From Bacteroidota bacterium (GTDB lineage: Bacteria > Bacteroidota > Bacteroidia > Flavobacteriales_D > Crocinitomicaceae), in the NCBI GenBank assembly GCA_030148165.1, contig JASBTZ010000003.1, positions 496,001 through 560,000 on the forward strand: 64,000 nucleotides of DNA, read 5' to 3'. The translations under genes were made by a program, and so were the position numbers. This document shows positions 17,893 through 25,653 of this stretch, piece after piece (position 1 is the first letter of the stretch; the number at the start of each line of letters is the position of its first letter). Below the pieces are notes generated by a model, which worked only from the letters and a program-made list of their open reading frames with translations, did no database searches and had not been told where the DNA came from.

Positions 17893-18243
17893 ATGGCTAT
17901 TATTATTACGGACGAGTGTATAAATTGTGCCGCATGTGAGCCCGAATGTCCCAACAATGCCATATATGAAGGCGGTGAAATGTGGACAGTAGCAGAAGGC
18001 ACAGAGGTTACTGACGAATTCAAGCTTAATTCGGGTGAGTTAATTGATCCTTATGAGGAGCAAGAACCATTATCTGATGAGTTTTTCTTTATCATCCCTG
18101 AAAAATGCACAGAATGTGTAGGTTTTCATGATGAACCCCAATGCGCGACTGTTTGTCCTGTAGACTGTTGCGTCGATGACGATGACAATCAGGAATCAGA
18201 GGAAGAATTAGAAGCAAAGAAGATGTTACTTCATGGTTCGTAA
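17893..18243 (+). CDS. 2[4Fe-4S] ferredoxin (Alvin-type)
   Basis: This 116-residue low-potential electron carrier has a first cluster motif near the N-terminus ([12 protein letters not shown]). The second ([21 protein letters not shown]) has eight residues between its second and third Cys. That longer loop is the hallmark of Allochromatium/Thauera-type ferredoxins, the class that donates electrons to benzoyl-CoA reductase in Thauera. Close relatives are, from memory, also ordinary Bacteroidota ferredoxins, so the type alone does not prove a dedicated role. Context does help: it is the first gene behind the palindrome-controlled promoter and overlaps the next gene by 11 bases. The likely circuit is KorAB to ferredoxin to BcrABCD and 4-hydroxybenzoyl-CoA reductase. 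Confidence 0.88.
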   Translation: MAIIITDECINCAACEPECPNNAIYEGGEMWTVAEGTEVTDEFKLNSGELIDPYEEQEPLSDEFFFIIPEKCTECVGFHDEPQCATVCPVDCCVDDDDNQESEEELEAKKMLLHGS

Positions 18244-18874
18244 TAACTATATAAAAAGAAACACTTCATTTGGAGTTCTAATCCTTGCGGGAGGCATTTC
18301 ATCGAGAATGAAATACCCAAAAGCTCGTCTTCCCTTCCTGGGTCAAAAAGACTTTTTAGAACAAATTGTACGGGCTTATTGTGACTATGGCGTACACAAG
18401 GTGGTAGTCGTTATGAACCAAAAGTTGATTAGCTATTATGAAAAATGTTTGGCGCAATCTTGTGACAAGCTTGTATTAATACAGAATGATCAACCCGAGA
18501 AAGGTAGAATGCACTCGATCAAATTAGGTTTACCATCCCTCAAAGAATTCGAGTTCAATTTCCTGCACAATGTGGACAATCCTTTTGTGACTTCCAATAC
18601 ACTTACATCGTTATTGAATTCTGATACAAAGACATACTGTCGTCCGAAATTTCATGCCCGTGGCGGACACCCGATTCTTATTTCAGATGAGATAATCGAA
18701 GATATTTGCAGTAGTCCGGACAAATCAACTCTCCGCGACGTATTACAAAAATATCAAGCAGATGAGGTTGAGGTTAACGATATCAGTATAGTGCAGAATA
18801 TAAACACGCCCATGCAATATCGCAGGATATTTCAACGGCTTATTCCATCTATAAACACAGCATATGAGCTATGA
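18233..18874 (+). CDS. molybdenum cofactor nucleotidyltransferase (MocA/MobA-like)
   Basis: The 213-residue nucleotidyltransferase has the signature [20 protein letters not shown] near its N-terminus and HNVDNPFV as the metal-binding aspartate region. Proteins of this family add CMP (MocA) or GMP (MobA) to molybdopterin. A partner for a xanthine-oxidase-family enzyme would be expected to make the cytosine dinucleotide form, so MocA-like is the better guess. It overlaps the ferredoxin by 11 bases and the XdhC gene by 11 bases. The role, maturation of the molybdenum hydroxylase three genes downstream, rests on this context. Confidence 0.8.
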   Translation: MVRNNYIKRNTSFGVLILAGGISSRMKYPKARLPFLGQKDFLEQIVRAYCDYGVHKVVVVMNQKLISYYEKCLAQSCDKLVLIQNDQPEKGRMHSIKLGLPSLKEFEFNFLHNVDNPFVTSNTLTSLLNSDTKTYCRPKFHARGGHPILISDEIIEDICSSPDKSTLRDVLQKYQADEVEVNDISIVQNINTPMQYRRIFQRLIPSINTAYEL

Positions 18875-19622
18875 AAGTGCGATACCGGTATCAAATATCA
18901 CAGGTAATCGAAAAGCTCTGTGCGTTGTTGTTGATACAAAAGGCTCAACCCCGAGAAAAATTGGAGCCAAAATGTGGGTCAATGAAAATGGACAAATCAA
19001 AGGGTCAATTGGCGGCGGCAGCCTGGAAAAACAGGTTATTAAAGATGCACTTAATCAAATTAATAAAGGTGAACCGAAGCTTTTTAAGCATGACCTCTTA
19101 CATGAACACAGCATGTGCTGTGGAGGCACGGTCTACATATACATAGAACCTGAAATGCCCAAAAGTCGACTTTACATATTTGGAGCTGGACATACCGGTG
19201 AAGCACTTGCGAAACTCGCTATTCCGATAGGCTTCGAAGTTTACGTAATCGATGACCGAAGCGAATATCTGGATGCACTGAAAATCGATGGAATCAATAA
19301 AATGAACATCGACCATCGGGAAGTATTATCTGTTCTTCCTTTCGACCAACATACATTCATCGCTATCATGACCTACGATCACGCCATAGATCGTGATATC
19401 CTTAATTATTGCATTAACCAGCCTCATGCTTATTTGGGTATGATTGGATCGAAAAGAAAGGTGGAGATAACCAAGAAGAAATTTACGGAAGGAAAACTGG
19501 CAACGAAGAAACAATTGAATCAGGTTGACATGCCAATGGGACTTAAAATAAAAGCAGAGGATCCTTATGAGATTGCCGTTAGCATTCTCGCCAAACTAAT
19601 TGAAGTTAAAAATGGAAAATAG
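18864..19622 (+). CDS. XdhC/CoxI-family molybdenum hydroxylase maturation factor
   Basis: The 252-residue protein has the XdhC_CoxI N-terminal region (VVVDTKGSTPRKIGAKM, then GSIGGGSLEKQ; about residues 20-55) and the conserved HSMCCGGTVYIYIEP. A C-terminal Rossmann domain starts at LYIFGAGHTGEALAKLA and includes YLGMIGSKRK. XdhC proteins bind the molybdenum cofactor, promote its sulfuration and insert it into xanthine-dehydrogenase-family enzymes. It overlaps both neighbours, and the downstream gene encodes such an enzyme. It is most likely the dedicated chaperone for the hydroxybenzoyl-CoA reductase. Confidence 0.88.
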   Translation: MSYESAIPVSNITGNRKALCVVVDTKGSTPRKIGAKMWVNENGQIKGSIGGGSLEKQVIKDALNQINKGEPKLFKHDLLHEHSMCCGGTVYIYIEPEMPKSRLYIFGAGHTGEALAKLAIPIGFEVYVIDDRSEYLDALKIDGINKMNIDHREVLSVLPFDQHTFIAIMTYDHAIDRDILNYCINQPHAYLGMIGSKRKVEITKKKFTEGKLATKKQLNQVDMPMGLKIKAEDPYEIAVSILAKLIEVKNGK

Positions 19623-20346
19623 TGTAGCCATAGTAACAGGTGCAGCAAATGGTATAGGTCGTTCGATATGCCAAAGACTTATCAAGGATGGATTCTATGT
19701 GCTGCTCGTGGATATTGACCGGGATCATGGTGAAATATTTACTAAAGAACTTGGAAAGAACGCTTCTTTCTTCTGCGGCGATATCAGTAAGTCAGAGGAT
19801 GTAGAAAAACTGTTTGTACTAATCAAGCAGAACTATGACGGTCTCGATGTTCTTATCAATAACGCCGGAATCATCAGAGATAACCTGATATGGAATATGC
19901 CTTCAGAAGATTTTGATAAAGTCATCGACATAAACCTGAAGGGTACATGGACTATGTGCAAGTATGCTGCTGAACTTATGAAGGAGCAACAGAAAGGACG
20001 AATAATCAATATCTCATCGCGTGCGTGGCTTGGTAACCCGGGACAGAGTAATTACGCTGCGTCCAAGGCAGGAGTGATAGGTATGACGCGTTCACTCGCA
20101 CTGGAATTAGGACGATATGGGGTTTATGTTAATGCCATAGCTCCCGGATTGATTGACACTCCTTTAACTCAAAAACTACCGGATCACGTGAAAGAAAAAT
20201 TGATCAAGGCACAACCTACCCGAACAATGGGCAAGCCTGAAGATATAGCAAATGTCGTCAGTTTTCTAAGTCAATCAGAGACAGAATTCATAACAGGTCA
20301 GACAATATACGTCGATGGCGGTAAGAGTATTGGTGCAGGTATATAA
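19612..20346 (+). CDS. short-chain dehydrogenase/reductase (FabG-like)
   Basis: This 244-residue classical SDR has the cofactor motif TGAANGIG (residues 9-16), NNAG near residue 83, and the catalytic Ser (INISS), Tyr and Lys (YAASK). It ends with the usual VDGGKS segment. An aspartate at the end of beta-2 (VDIDRD) suggests NAD+ rather than NADP+. Start 19612 (ATG) is preferred over an in-frame TTG at 19600; either overlaps the XdhC stop. SDRs oxidise hydroxyacyl-CoAs in some benzoate pathways (BadH of Rhodopseudomonas) and aromatic alcohols in others. The pathway encoded here already has Had and a hydroxyacyl-CoA dehydrogenase, so its substrate is open. Confidence 0.85.
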   Translation: MENSVAIVTGAANGIGRSICQRLIKDGFYVLLVDIDRDHGEIFTKELGKNASFFCGDISKSEDVEKLFVLIKQNYDGLDVLINNAGIIRDNLIWNMPSEDFDKVIDINLKGTWTMCKYAAELMKEQQKGRIINISSRAWLGNPGQSNYAASKAGVIGMTRSLALELGRYGVYVNAIAPGLIDTPLTQKLPDHVKEKLIKAQPTRTMGKPEDIANVVSFLSQSETEFITGQTIYVDGGKSIGAGI

Positions 20347-20366
20347 CTGAATGAAAGAGGTATAGA

Positions 20367-23141
20367 ATGGAAGCAATTAGTTTAACAGTCAACGGAAAAG
20401 AACACAATCTCCTGGTTGAAGCTCATGATACGTTGGCGCATGTCTTACGAAACAAGATTCATCTAACCGGGACCAAACTTGGTTGTGAACAAGCAAGTTG
20501 CGGAGCATGTTCCGTCTTTGTAGATGGCAAAATTGTTCAAGGTTGTATCACGCCGATCATGCGTGTTGCAGGATCTTCGATTACAACAATAGAAGGAATT
20601 GCGGATAAAAATAAGCTACATAGACTTCAGGAAAAGTTCGTTGAAAAAGGCGCAATTCAATGTGGGTATTGCACTCCCGGTATGATTATGACCTCTCTAG
20701 AGTTTCTCGAATCAAATCCGAATCCGTCAACAGATGAAATCCGTGAAGCGCTTTCCGGCAACCTATGCCGATGTACCGGCTATAAAAAAATTATTGACGC
20801 GGTACAGGCATATGTTGACAATGAGACTAATCAGGATATATCTAACACAAAATACAACATGGTTGGTCAATCACGACCATACATTGAAGCTCAAAAGAAA
20901 GTACAAGGCAAGGCTGACTATGCAGATGATATTCAAATTAAAAATGCCCTTCACTGCTCTTTTCTGAGGAGTACCCACGCACACGCTAGAATAATAGCTA
21001 TCGATACCTCCGAAGCTGAAGCGATCAAAGGTGTCCATAGTGTTATAACTGGACGTGAGTTGCCGGTTAAATTCGGGGTTCTTCCTATTTCTCAGGATGA
21101 AACAGCTATGGCCGTTGAAAAGGTTAGATACATCGGAGAAATTGTCGCTGCCGTTGCCGCAGATACTGAGGCTATCGCGAAAGAAGCTTGTTCAAAGATA
21201 AAGGTTAAATACGAACCACTACATCCGTTCTTCGAAATGATGGAATCTTGCGAAGATGTCGGAGAAAATGAACAAATTCATGACCACTGTAAGTTCAATA
21301 ACAACATTCACAAGAAAGCTGAGCTTCGATTTGGCGACCAGCAACAAGGACTCGAAGAAACTGACAATCTAATTCATGCCGAATTCACTTTCCAGGGCGT
21401 AAATCATGGATTTACGGAACCACATGCGGCTACTGCATATTGGGATGAAAATGGGCTGACAATTATCACGGCCACACAGGTTCCTCATTATTTACATCGT
21501 TATTTGGCAAAGGTTTTGGAAATTCCGATGAATCGAGTCCGCGTAATTAAGCCTTATGTAGGTGGTGGTTTTGGTGGTAAATCAGACCCATTCCCACATG
21601 AGATGATCATTGCTCATCTTTCGAGAGTGCTGGGTCAACCTGTAAGAGTACGATTTAACCGCGAAGAAGTATTTCTGACTAATCACGGTCGACATCCAAC
21701 GACGATGGAAATGGATCTTGGCGTCAAACACGACGGGACCTTTGATGTATTGGATGCGGATATCATTATCGATGGAGGCGCTTACGGAAGCTTTGGTGTT
21801 GTAACCTCTTATTATAATGGTGTCCTCCTACAAGCACCTTATAAAATTGAGAACTTTGGATTCAGAACAAGACGTGTTTACACCAATAAACCACAGAGCG
21901 GTGCGATGCGTGGACACGGTGCGGTCAACTCAAGGTTCGCGATTGAAACACTCATAGATCGCGCAGCTGAAAAACTAAATATGGATCCTTGTGAGTTGCG
22001 ATTAAAAAATTTCATAGACGAAAACACATTGACAGTTGGACAATATCGCATCACAAGCAATGGTAGTGAAGAATCCCTGAGAAAAGTTATGGAATTGTCG
22101 GGCTGGAAAGAAAAGCACGGTAAACTACCCGAAGGTCACGGAATTGGCGTAGCCTGTGGTTTCTTTATAAGTGGCAGTGCCTTGCCTATACACTGGAACC
22201 AATATCCGCAATCTGTTGTTCATTTAAAAGTCGACCTGGACGGCCGTGTTCTGGTTACTTCTGGCGCTAGTGATATCGGACAAGGTAGCGACACAATGCT
22301 GGCGATAATAGTTGCTGAAGTTCTAGGATTAAGTCTTGATAATATATTTGTGGTCGCCGCCGATACTACCCTTACCCCTATTGATCTGGGTAGCTATTCA
22401 AGTCGAGTTACTTTCATGGCGGGAAATGCCGCTAAAACTGCATCAGAAAACCTTCGGGAACAAATAGTTGAAGCCATAGCTTCGGAACATAATGTACCAA
22501 TATCTGAAATCAATTTGCAAGAAGAAAGAGTCTTTACAAATGACAAGACTGTTGATCTTACCTGGGTAGAAGCCATAGAAATTGCCACCCGGAAGGTTGG
22601 AGCGTTAAACAGCAGCGGTGCTTATAATTCGCCCAAGTTAGGTGGTGACTTCAAAGGGGCAGGTGCAGGTCTCAGCCCTTCTTACAGTTTTGGAGCTGTT
22701 GTCTGTGAAGTAAAAGTAGATCCGGAAACGGGGCATACCGAAGTTCTGGAAATCTGGGGTGCGCATGATGCTGGTAAGGCTTTAAACCCGCTGGCTGTTG
22801 AAGGTCAGCTTGAAGGCTCATGGCACATGGGACTGGGCCAGGCAATTAGTGAACAAATGATCTATAGAGACGGACTGTTGGTAAACGGCAACTTAGTAGA
22901 TTATAAGATTCCAACGAGCAAAGACACCCCTCCTATTCACACTAACATCATTGAAACGATAGACCCGGAAGGTCCTTTTGGAGCGAAGGAATGTGGCGAA
23001 GGTGCCATTCACCCGATAATACCAGCGGTAGCTAATGCGATCTATGACGCAATTGGTGTTCGAGTAACATCACTGCCCCTTAACTCTGAGCAAGTTCTGA
23101 AGGAAATCAAGGTGAAGAATAAAAATACTGTAAGCGCTTAA
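20367..23141 (+). CDS. hcrC-hcrA: 4-hydroxybenzoyl-CoA reductase, fused [2Fe-2S] (HcrC) and molybdopterin (HcrA) subunits
   Basis: The 924-residue xanthine-oxidase-family protein reductively removes the phenolic hydroxyl of 4-hydroxybenzoyl-CoA to give benzoyl-CoA. Residues 1-155 form the small iron-sulfur subunit: plant-type cluster Cys 40, 45, 48, 60 and helical-domain cluster Cys 99, 102, 134, 136. From about 163 onward it is the large subunit: GGGFGGKSDP in the cofactor domain, the MRGHG loop, and the C-terminal GAKECGEGA with the catalytic Glu near 878. In Thauera these are separate polypeptides of about 161 and 769 residues, and the sum matches this fusion. A purine-rich AAAGAGG precedes the start. 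The neighbouring HcrB with its extra cluster is what separates this from other family members. Confidence 0.87.
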   Translation: MEAISLTVNGKEHNLLVEAHDTLAHVLRNKIHLTGTKLGCEQASCGACSVFVDGKIVQGCITPIMRVAGSSITTIEGIADKNKLHRLQEKFVEKGAIQCGYCTPGMIMTSLEFLESNPNPSTDEIREALSGNLCRCTGYKKIIDAVQAYVDNETNQDISNTKYNMVGQSRPYIEAQKKVQGKADYADDIQIKNALHCSFLRSTHAHARIIAIDTSEAEAIKGVHSVITGRELPVKFGVLPISQDETAMAVEKVRYIGEIVAAVAADTEAIAKEACSKIKVKYEPLHPFFEMMESCEDVGENEQIHDHCKFNNNIHKKAELRFGDQQQGLEETDNLIHAEFTFQGVNHGFTEPHAATAYWDENGLTIITATQVPHYLHRYLAKVLEIPMNRVRVIKPYVGGGFGGKSDPFPHEMIIAHLSRVLGQPVRVRFNREEVFLTNHGRHPTTMEMDLGVKHDGTFDVLDADIIIDGGAYGSFGVVTSYYNGVLLQAPYKIENFGFRTRRVYTNKPQSGAMRGHGAVNSRFAIETLIDRAAEKLNMDPCELRLKNFIDENTLTVGQYRITSNGSEESLRKVMELSGWKEKHGKLPEGHGIGVACGFFISGSALPIHWNQYPQSVVHLKVDLDGRVLVTSGASDIGQGSDTMLAIIVAEVLGLSLDNIFVVAADTTLTPIDLGSYSSRVTFMAGNAAKTASENLREQIVEAIASEHNVPISEINLQEERVFTNDKTVDLTWVEAIEIATRKVGALNSSGAYNSPKLGGDFKGAGAGLSPSYSFGAVVCEVKVDPETGHTEVLEIWGAHDAGKALNPLAVEGQLEGSWHMGLGQAISEQMIYRDGLLVNGNLVDYKIPTSKDTPPIHTNIIETIDPEGPFGAKECGEGAIHPIIPAVANAIYDAIGVRVTSLPLNSEQVLKEIKVKNKNTVSA

Positions 23142-23150
23142 TACGATAAC

Positions 23151-24083
23151 ATGGTAAAGGAACAAAAATACATAGTAGCAGAATCACTCAAGGATGCCAT
23201 TCGCGCAGCAGTTGCATCAGAGCATGATTTTCGTTTTATAGCTGGTGGAACTGATGTCATGGTAAACAGATATCAGGGGAATGACAACACTACGTGTTTA
23301 ATCGATCTGACAAAAATTGATTCACTTAAAGGAATTGCAAAGATCGGAGATTATCTTCGAATAGGTGCGCTCGAAATCCTAGAAGACCTTCAGTTCTCAG
23401 ATATTCTTCGCAAAGAATATCCGGTTATTATCGAAGCAGCGTTATCTGTTGGCTCTCCATTAATTCGAAAGACAGCGACGATTGGTGGGAATATCCTGTG
23501 CGAAAACAGATGTCTCTTCTTTAATCAATCCGAATGGTGGCGCGAGTCTATTGGTTATTGTCTTAAATGCGACGGAGATATATGTATCGCCACTGGAGGT
23601 AAAAATGCTTGCTTTTCCGAATTAGTTTCAGATACCGCTCCCGCACTGATAGCGTTAAATGCAGAGATAAGATATATGGATAAAGACGATACGCATCAAG
23701 TTAAATTGGAAGATATATATACCGGAGATGGAGTTCTCCCCAGGAACCTCCCATCTACAGCCATCGTAATGGATATACTGATCCCTCTAAACCAGCAAAT
23801 TGAAACTGTATTCTTCAAACTAAGAGAGCGAAAGAGCATGGACTTCACTTCTTTAACATCGGCAGTCAGTAAAACAGCAGAAGGTAAACTGCGCATTGTA
23901 CTTGCAGGTGTAGACCCCAAACCGGTGGTGATTGAAGGAAACATTCATGACGATTGGGAAGATCTTATTAAGAAGGCTTACAAGGCCAGCAGATCAGTAG
24001 ACAATGATACCTATTCCAGGAAATACCGTAAAGAAATGATCAAAGTTTTCATTTCGAGAAGTTTGAACGATTTAAATAATTAA
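23151..24083 (+). CDS. hcrB: 4-hydroxybenzoyl-CoA reductase FAD subunit with extra [4Fe-4S] cluster
   Basis: This 310-residue FAD-binding medium subunit has the flavin loops AGGTD (residues 31-35) and TATIGGNI (108-115). An insertion of about 40 residues follows with Cys at 117, 121, 137, 140, 145 and 154. In Thauera HcrB an additional [4Fe-4S] cluster is held by four Cys that I recall as 122, 138, 146 and 155. The spacing 16-8-9 is reproduced exactly by 121-137-145-154 here. This insertion is specific to 4-hydroxybenzoyl-CoA reductases and lets them run reductively from ferredoxin. Nine bases separate it from the fused large subunit. Confidence 0.9.
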   Translation: MVKEQKYIVAESLKDAIRAAVASEHDFRFIAGGTDVMVNRYQGNDNTTCLIDLTKIDSLKGIAKIGDYLRIGALEILEDLQFSDILRKEYPVIIEAALSVGSPLIRKTATIGGNILCENRCLFFNQSEWWRESIGYCLKCDGDICIATGGKNACFSELVSDTAPALIALNAEIRYMDKDDTHQVKLEDIYTGDGVLPRNLPSTAIVMDILIPLNQQIETVFFKLRERKSMDFTSLTSAVSKTAEGKLRIVLAGVDPKPVVIEGNIHDDWEDLIKKAYKASRSVDNDTYSRKYRKEMIKVFISRSLNDLNN

Positions 24084-24085
24084 AA

Positions 24086-24610
24086 ATGCAAAACAACCCA
24101 ATATTAATACTCAACAAAGAGCATGATGTAATCGAATTAGCAGAGGTTGCACTATCAAATCTAAGGGATGAATGGAAAAACAATCCCACACACTTTACCT
24201 CAGAAATGGAAAAGATACTTGACTTTTTCAAAGAATACGCTGATGAATTTCACCATCGTAAAGAGGAAGAAATATTGTTTCCTGCCATTAAAGCAAATCC
24301 AAATTTTAGTCTTCCTGAGTTGATAGATGAGTTTGTCGATCACCACGAAAGTTTTCGCGAGTATAGTGATGAAATCGCTCAGAATCTGAACGAAAAAAAC
24401 TACGAACGTGCATACCAGATAGTTTGTCAATACATGTCTGACTTAAAAGACCATATTGCGGCTGAAAATGATGAGCTTTTCGTTTTAGCAGAGACGCTTA
24501 TCGACGAAGAAGAGCTAGAAGAAATTTACTTCCGATTCATTGATTTAGACATGGAATTGGGTATCACAAGAAAGCAAGAATACGAAGATGTGATGCAAGT
24601 ACTTAGCTAA
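24086..24610 (+). CDS. hemerythrin-like HHE-domain protein
   Basis: The 174-residue all-helical protein has hemerythrin-type di-iron ligands in order: NKEHD (His near 13), FHHRKEEEILFP (His and Glu near 55-62), DHHESF, and DHIAAENDELF. Such proteins bind O2 or NO, or sense oxygen. It starts 3 bases after hcrB and ends the operon, 14 bases before the convergent korB end. In an operon of oxygen-sensitive enzymes it could scavenge or buffer oxygen, or protect or repair iron-sulfur clusters. No DNA-binding or signalling domain is attached, so a scavenging role is more likely than regulation. The functional statement is inference; the family is clear. Confidence 0.82.
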   Translation: MQNNPILILNKEHDVIELAEVALSNLRDEWKNNPTHFTSEMEKILDFFKEYADEFHHRKEEEILFPAIKANPNFSLPELIDEFVDHHESFREYSDEIAQNLNEKNYERAYQIVCQYMSDLKDHIAAENDELFVLAETLIDEEELEEIYFRFIDLDMELGITRKQEYEDVMQVLS

Positions 24611-24624
24611 GCTTCACAAGCTCC

Positions 24625-25650
24625 TTATTTTACTTCGAAAGTGTTTCCACTTGCAAATAATTCGTCTAGTGAATTGAAAGCAGCATGTTCCTGTTGCTCT
24701 GCTATTTGCGCATGAAGCAACTCATCATATGCCAGGGCTTTTACATCTCGTATTACACCTAAAGCAATTGGGAATTCCGGTAGCTTCATATCAATAAGCA
24801 AATTGTGTAGTACAGCGGATTCAGTATGCGCATCGTGAACCAAAATATCGTCCATCGTAACACCGTTCTGACCAAGCGTAACCACTTCTAATTCCAGTCC
24901 GTTTAATCGAATTCCTTTTTGATTATCCTGACCGAACAACATCGGTTTACCATGTTCAAGAAGCAACTGGTGATCCTGTTTTGCAGCCTTGTTCGTAATC
25001 AGATCGTGTACTTTATCATTAAAAATGACACAGTTTTGCAATACTTCTACCACCGAAAGTCCTGTATGCTGATTTGCTGCTAACAAGACCGAAGCCATGA
25101 ATTTCACGTCTGTATCCACTACTCTGGCATAAAACTTACCTTCTGAACCAAGCACTAGTTTCCCGGGTTCAAATGGAATATCTATTGTGCCATGTGGAGA
25201 CGATTTAGTAACCTGTCCTTGTTTCGTTGTGGGTGAATATTGACCTTTCGTCAACCCGTAAATCTGATTATTAAATAGCAGCAAGTTCAAATTGACATTT
25301 CGACGCAAGGCATGAATAAAGTGGTTCCCTCCGATTGCGAGTGCATCTCCATCACCGGAGACTACCCACACATTCAGTTCAGGGTTGACGATTTTAGTTC
25401 CGGTCGCAATTGCTAGTGGACGTCCATGAATTGAATGAAAACCATAGGTATCAATATAATATGGGAATCTGGATGAACATCCGATTCCGGAAATAAAAAC
25501 TGCCTTCTCTTTCGGCACATTTTCTTCTGAGAGAACTCGTTGAACCGCATTGAGTACTGCATAGTCTCCACAGCCTGGACACCATTTCACCTCCTGATCA
25601 CTTCCGTAATCTTTTGGTTTTAAGGGACAATTAATAGCTACATTCTCCAT
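24625..25650 (-). CDS. korB: 2-oxoacid:ferredoxin oxidoreductase beta subunit
   Basis: This 341-residue thiamine-diphosphate subunit probably belongs to 2-oxoglutarate:ferredoxin oxidoreductase. It has CPLKPKDYGSDQEVKWCPGCG and SGIGCSSRFPYY, supplying the Cys ligands of a [4Fe-4S] cluster. The ThDP/Mg motif is GDGDALAIGGNHF, then FNNQIYGLTKGQYSPTT. In Thauera, KorAB regenerates reduced ferredoxin for benzoyl-CoA reductase from 2-oxoglutarate. Here it is the last gene of the benzoyl-CoA operon, 3 bases after korA, which supports that role. Bacteroidota often also carry housekeeping copies, so the substrate (2-oxoglutarate versus another 2-oxoacid) is inferred. Confidence 0.88.
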   Translation of the reverse strand: MENVAINCPLKPKDYGSDQEVKWCPGCGDYAVLNAVQRVLSEENVPKEKAVFISGIGCSSRFPYYIDTYGFHSIHGRPLAIATGTKIVNPELNVWVVSGDGDALAIGGNHFIHALRRNVNLNLLLFNNQIYGLTKGQYSPTTKQGQVTKSSPHGTIDIPFEPGKLVLGSEGKFYARVVDTDVKFMASVLLAANQHTGLSVVEVLQNCVIFNDKVHDLITNKAAKQDHQLLLEHGKPMLFGQDNQKGIRLNGLELEVVTLGQNGVTMDDILVHDAHTESAVLHNLLIDMKLPEFPIALGVIRDVKALAYDELLHAQIAEQQEHAAFNSLDELFASGNTFEVK

Positions 25651-25653
25651 ACT

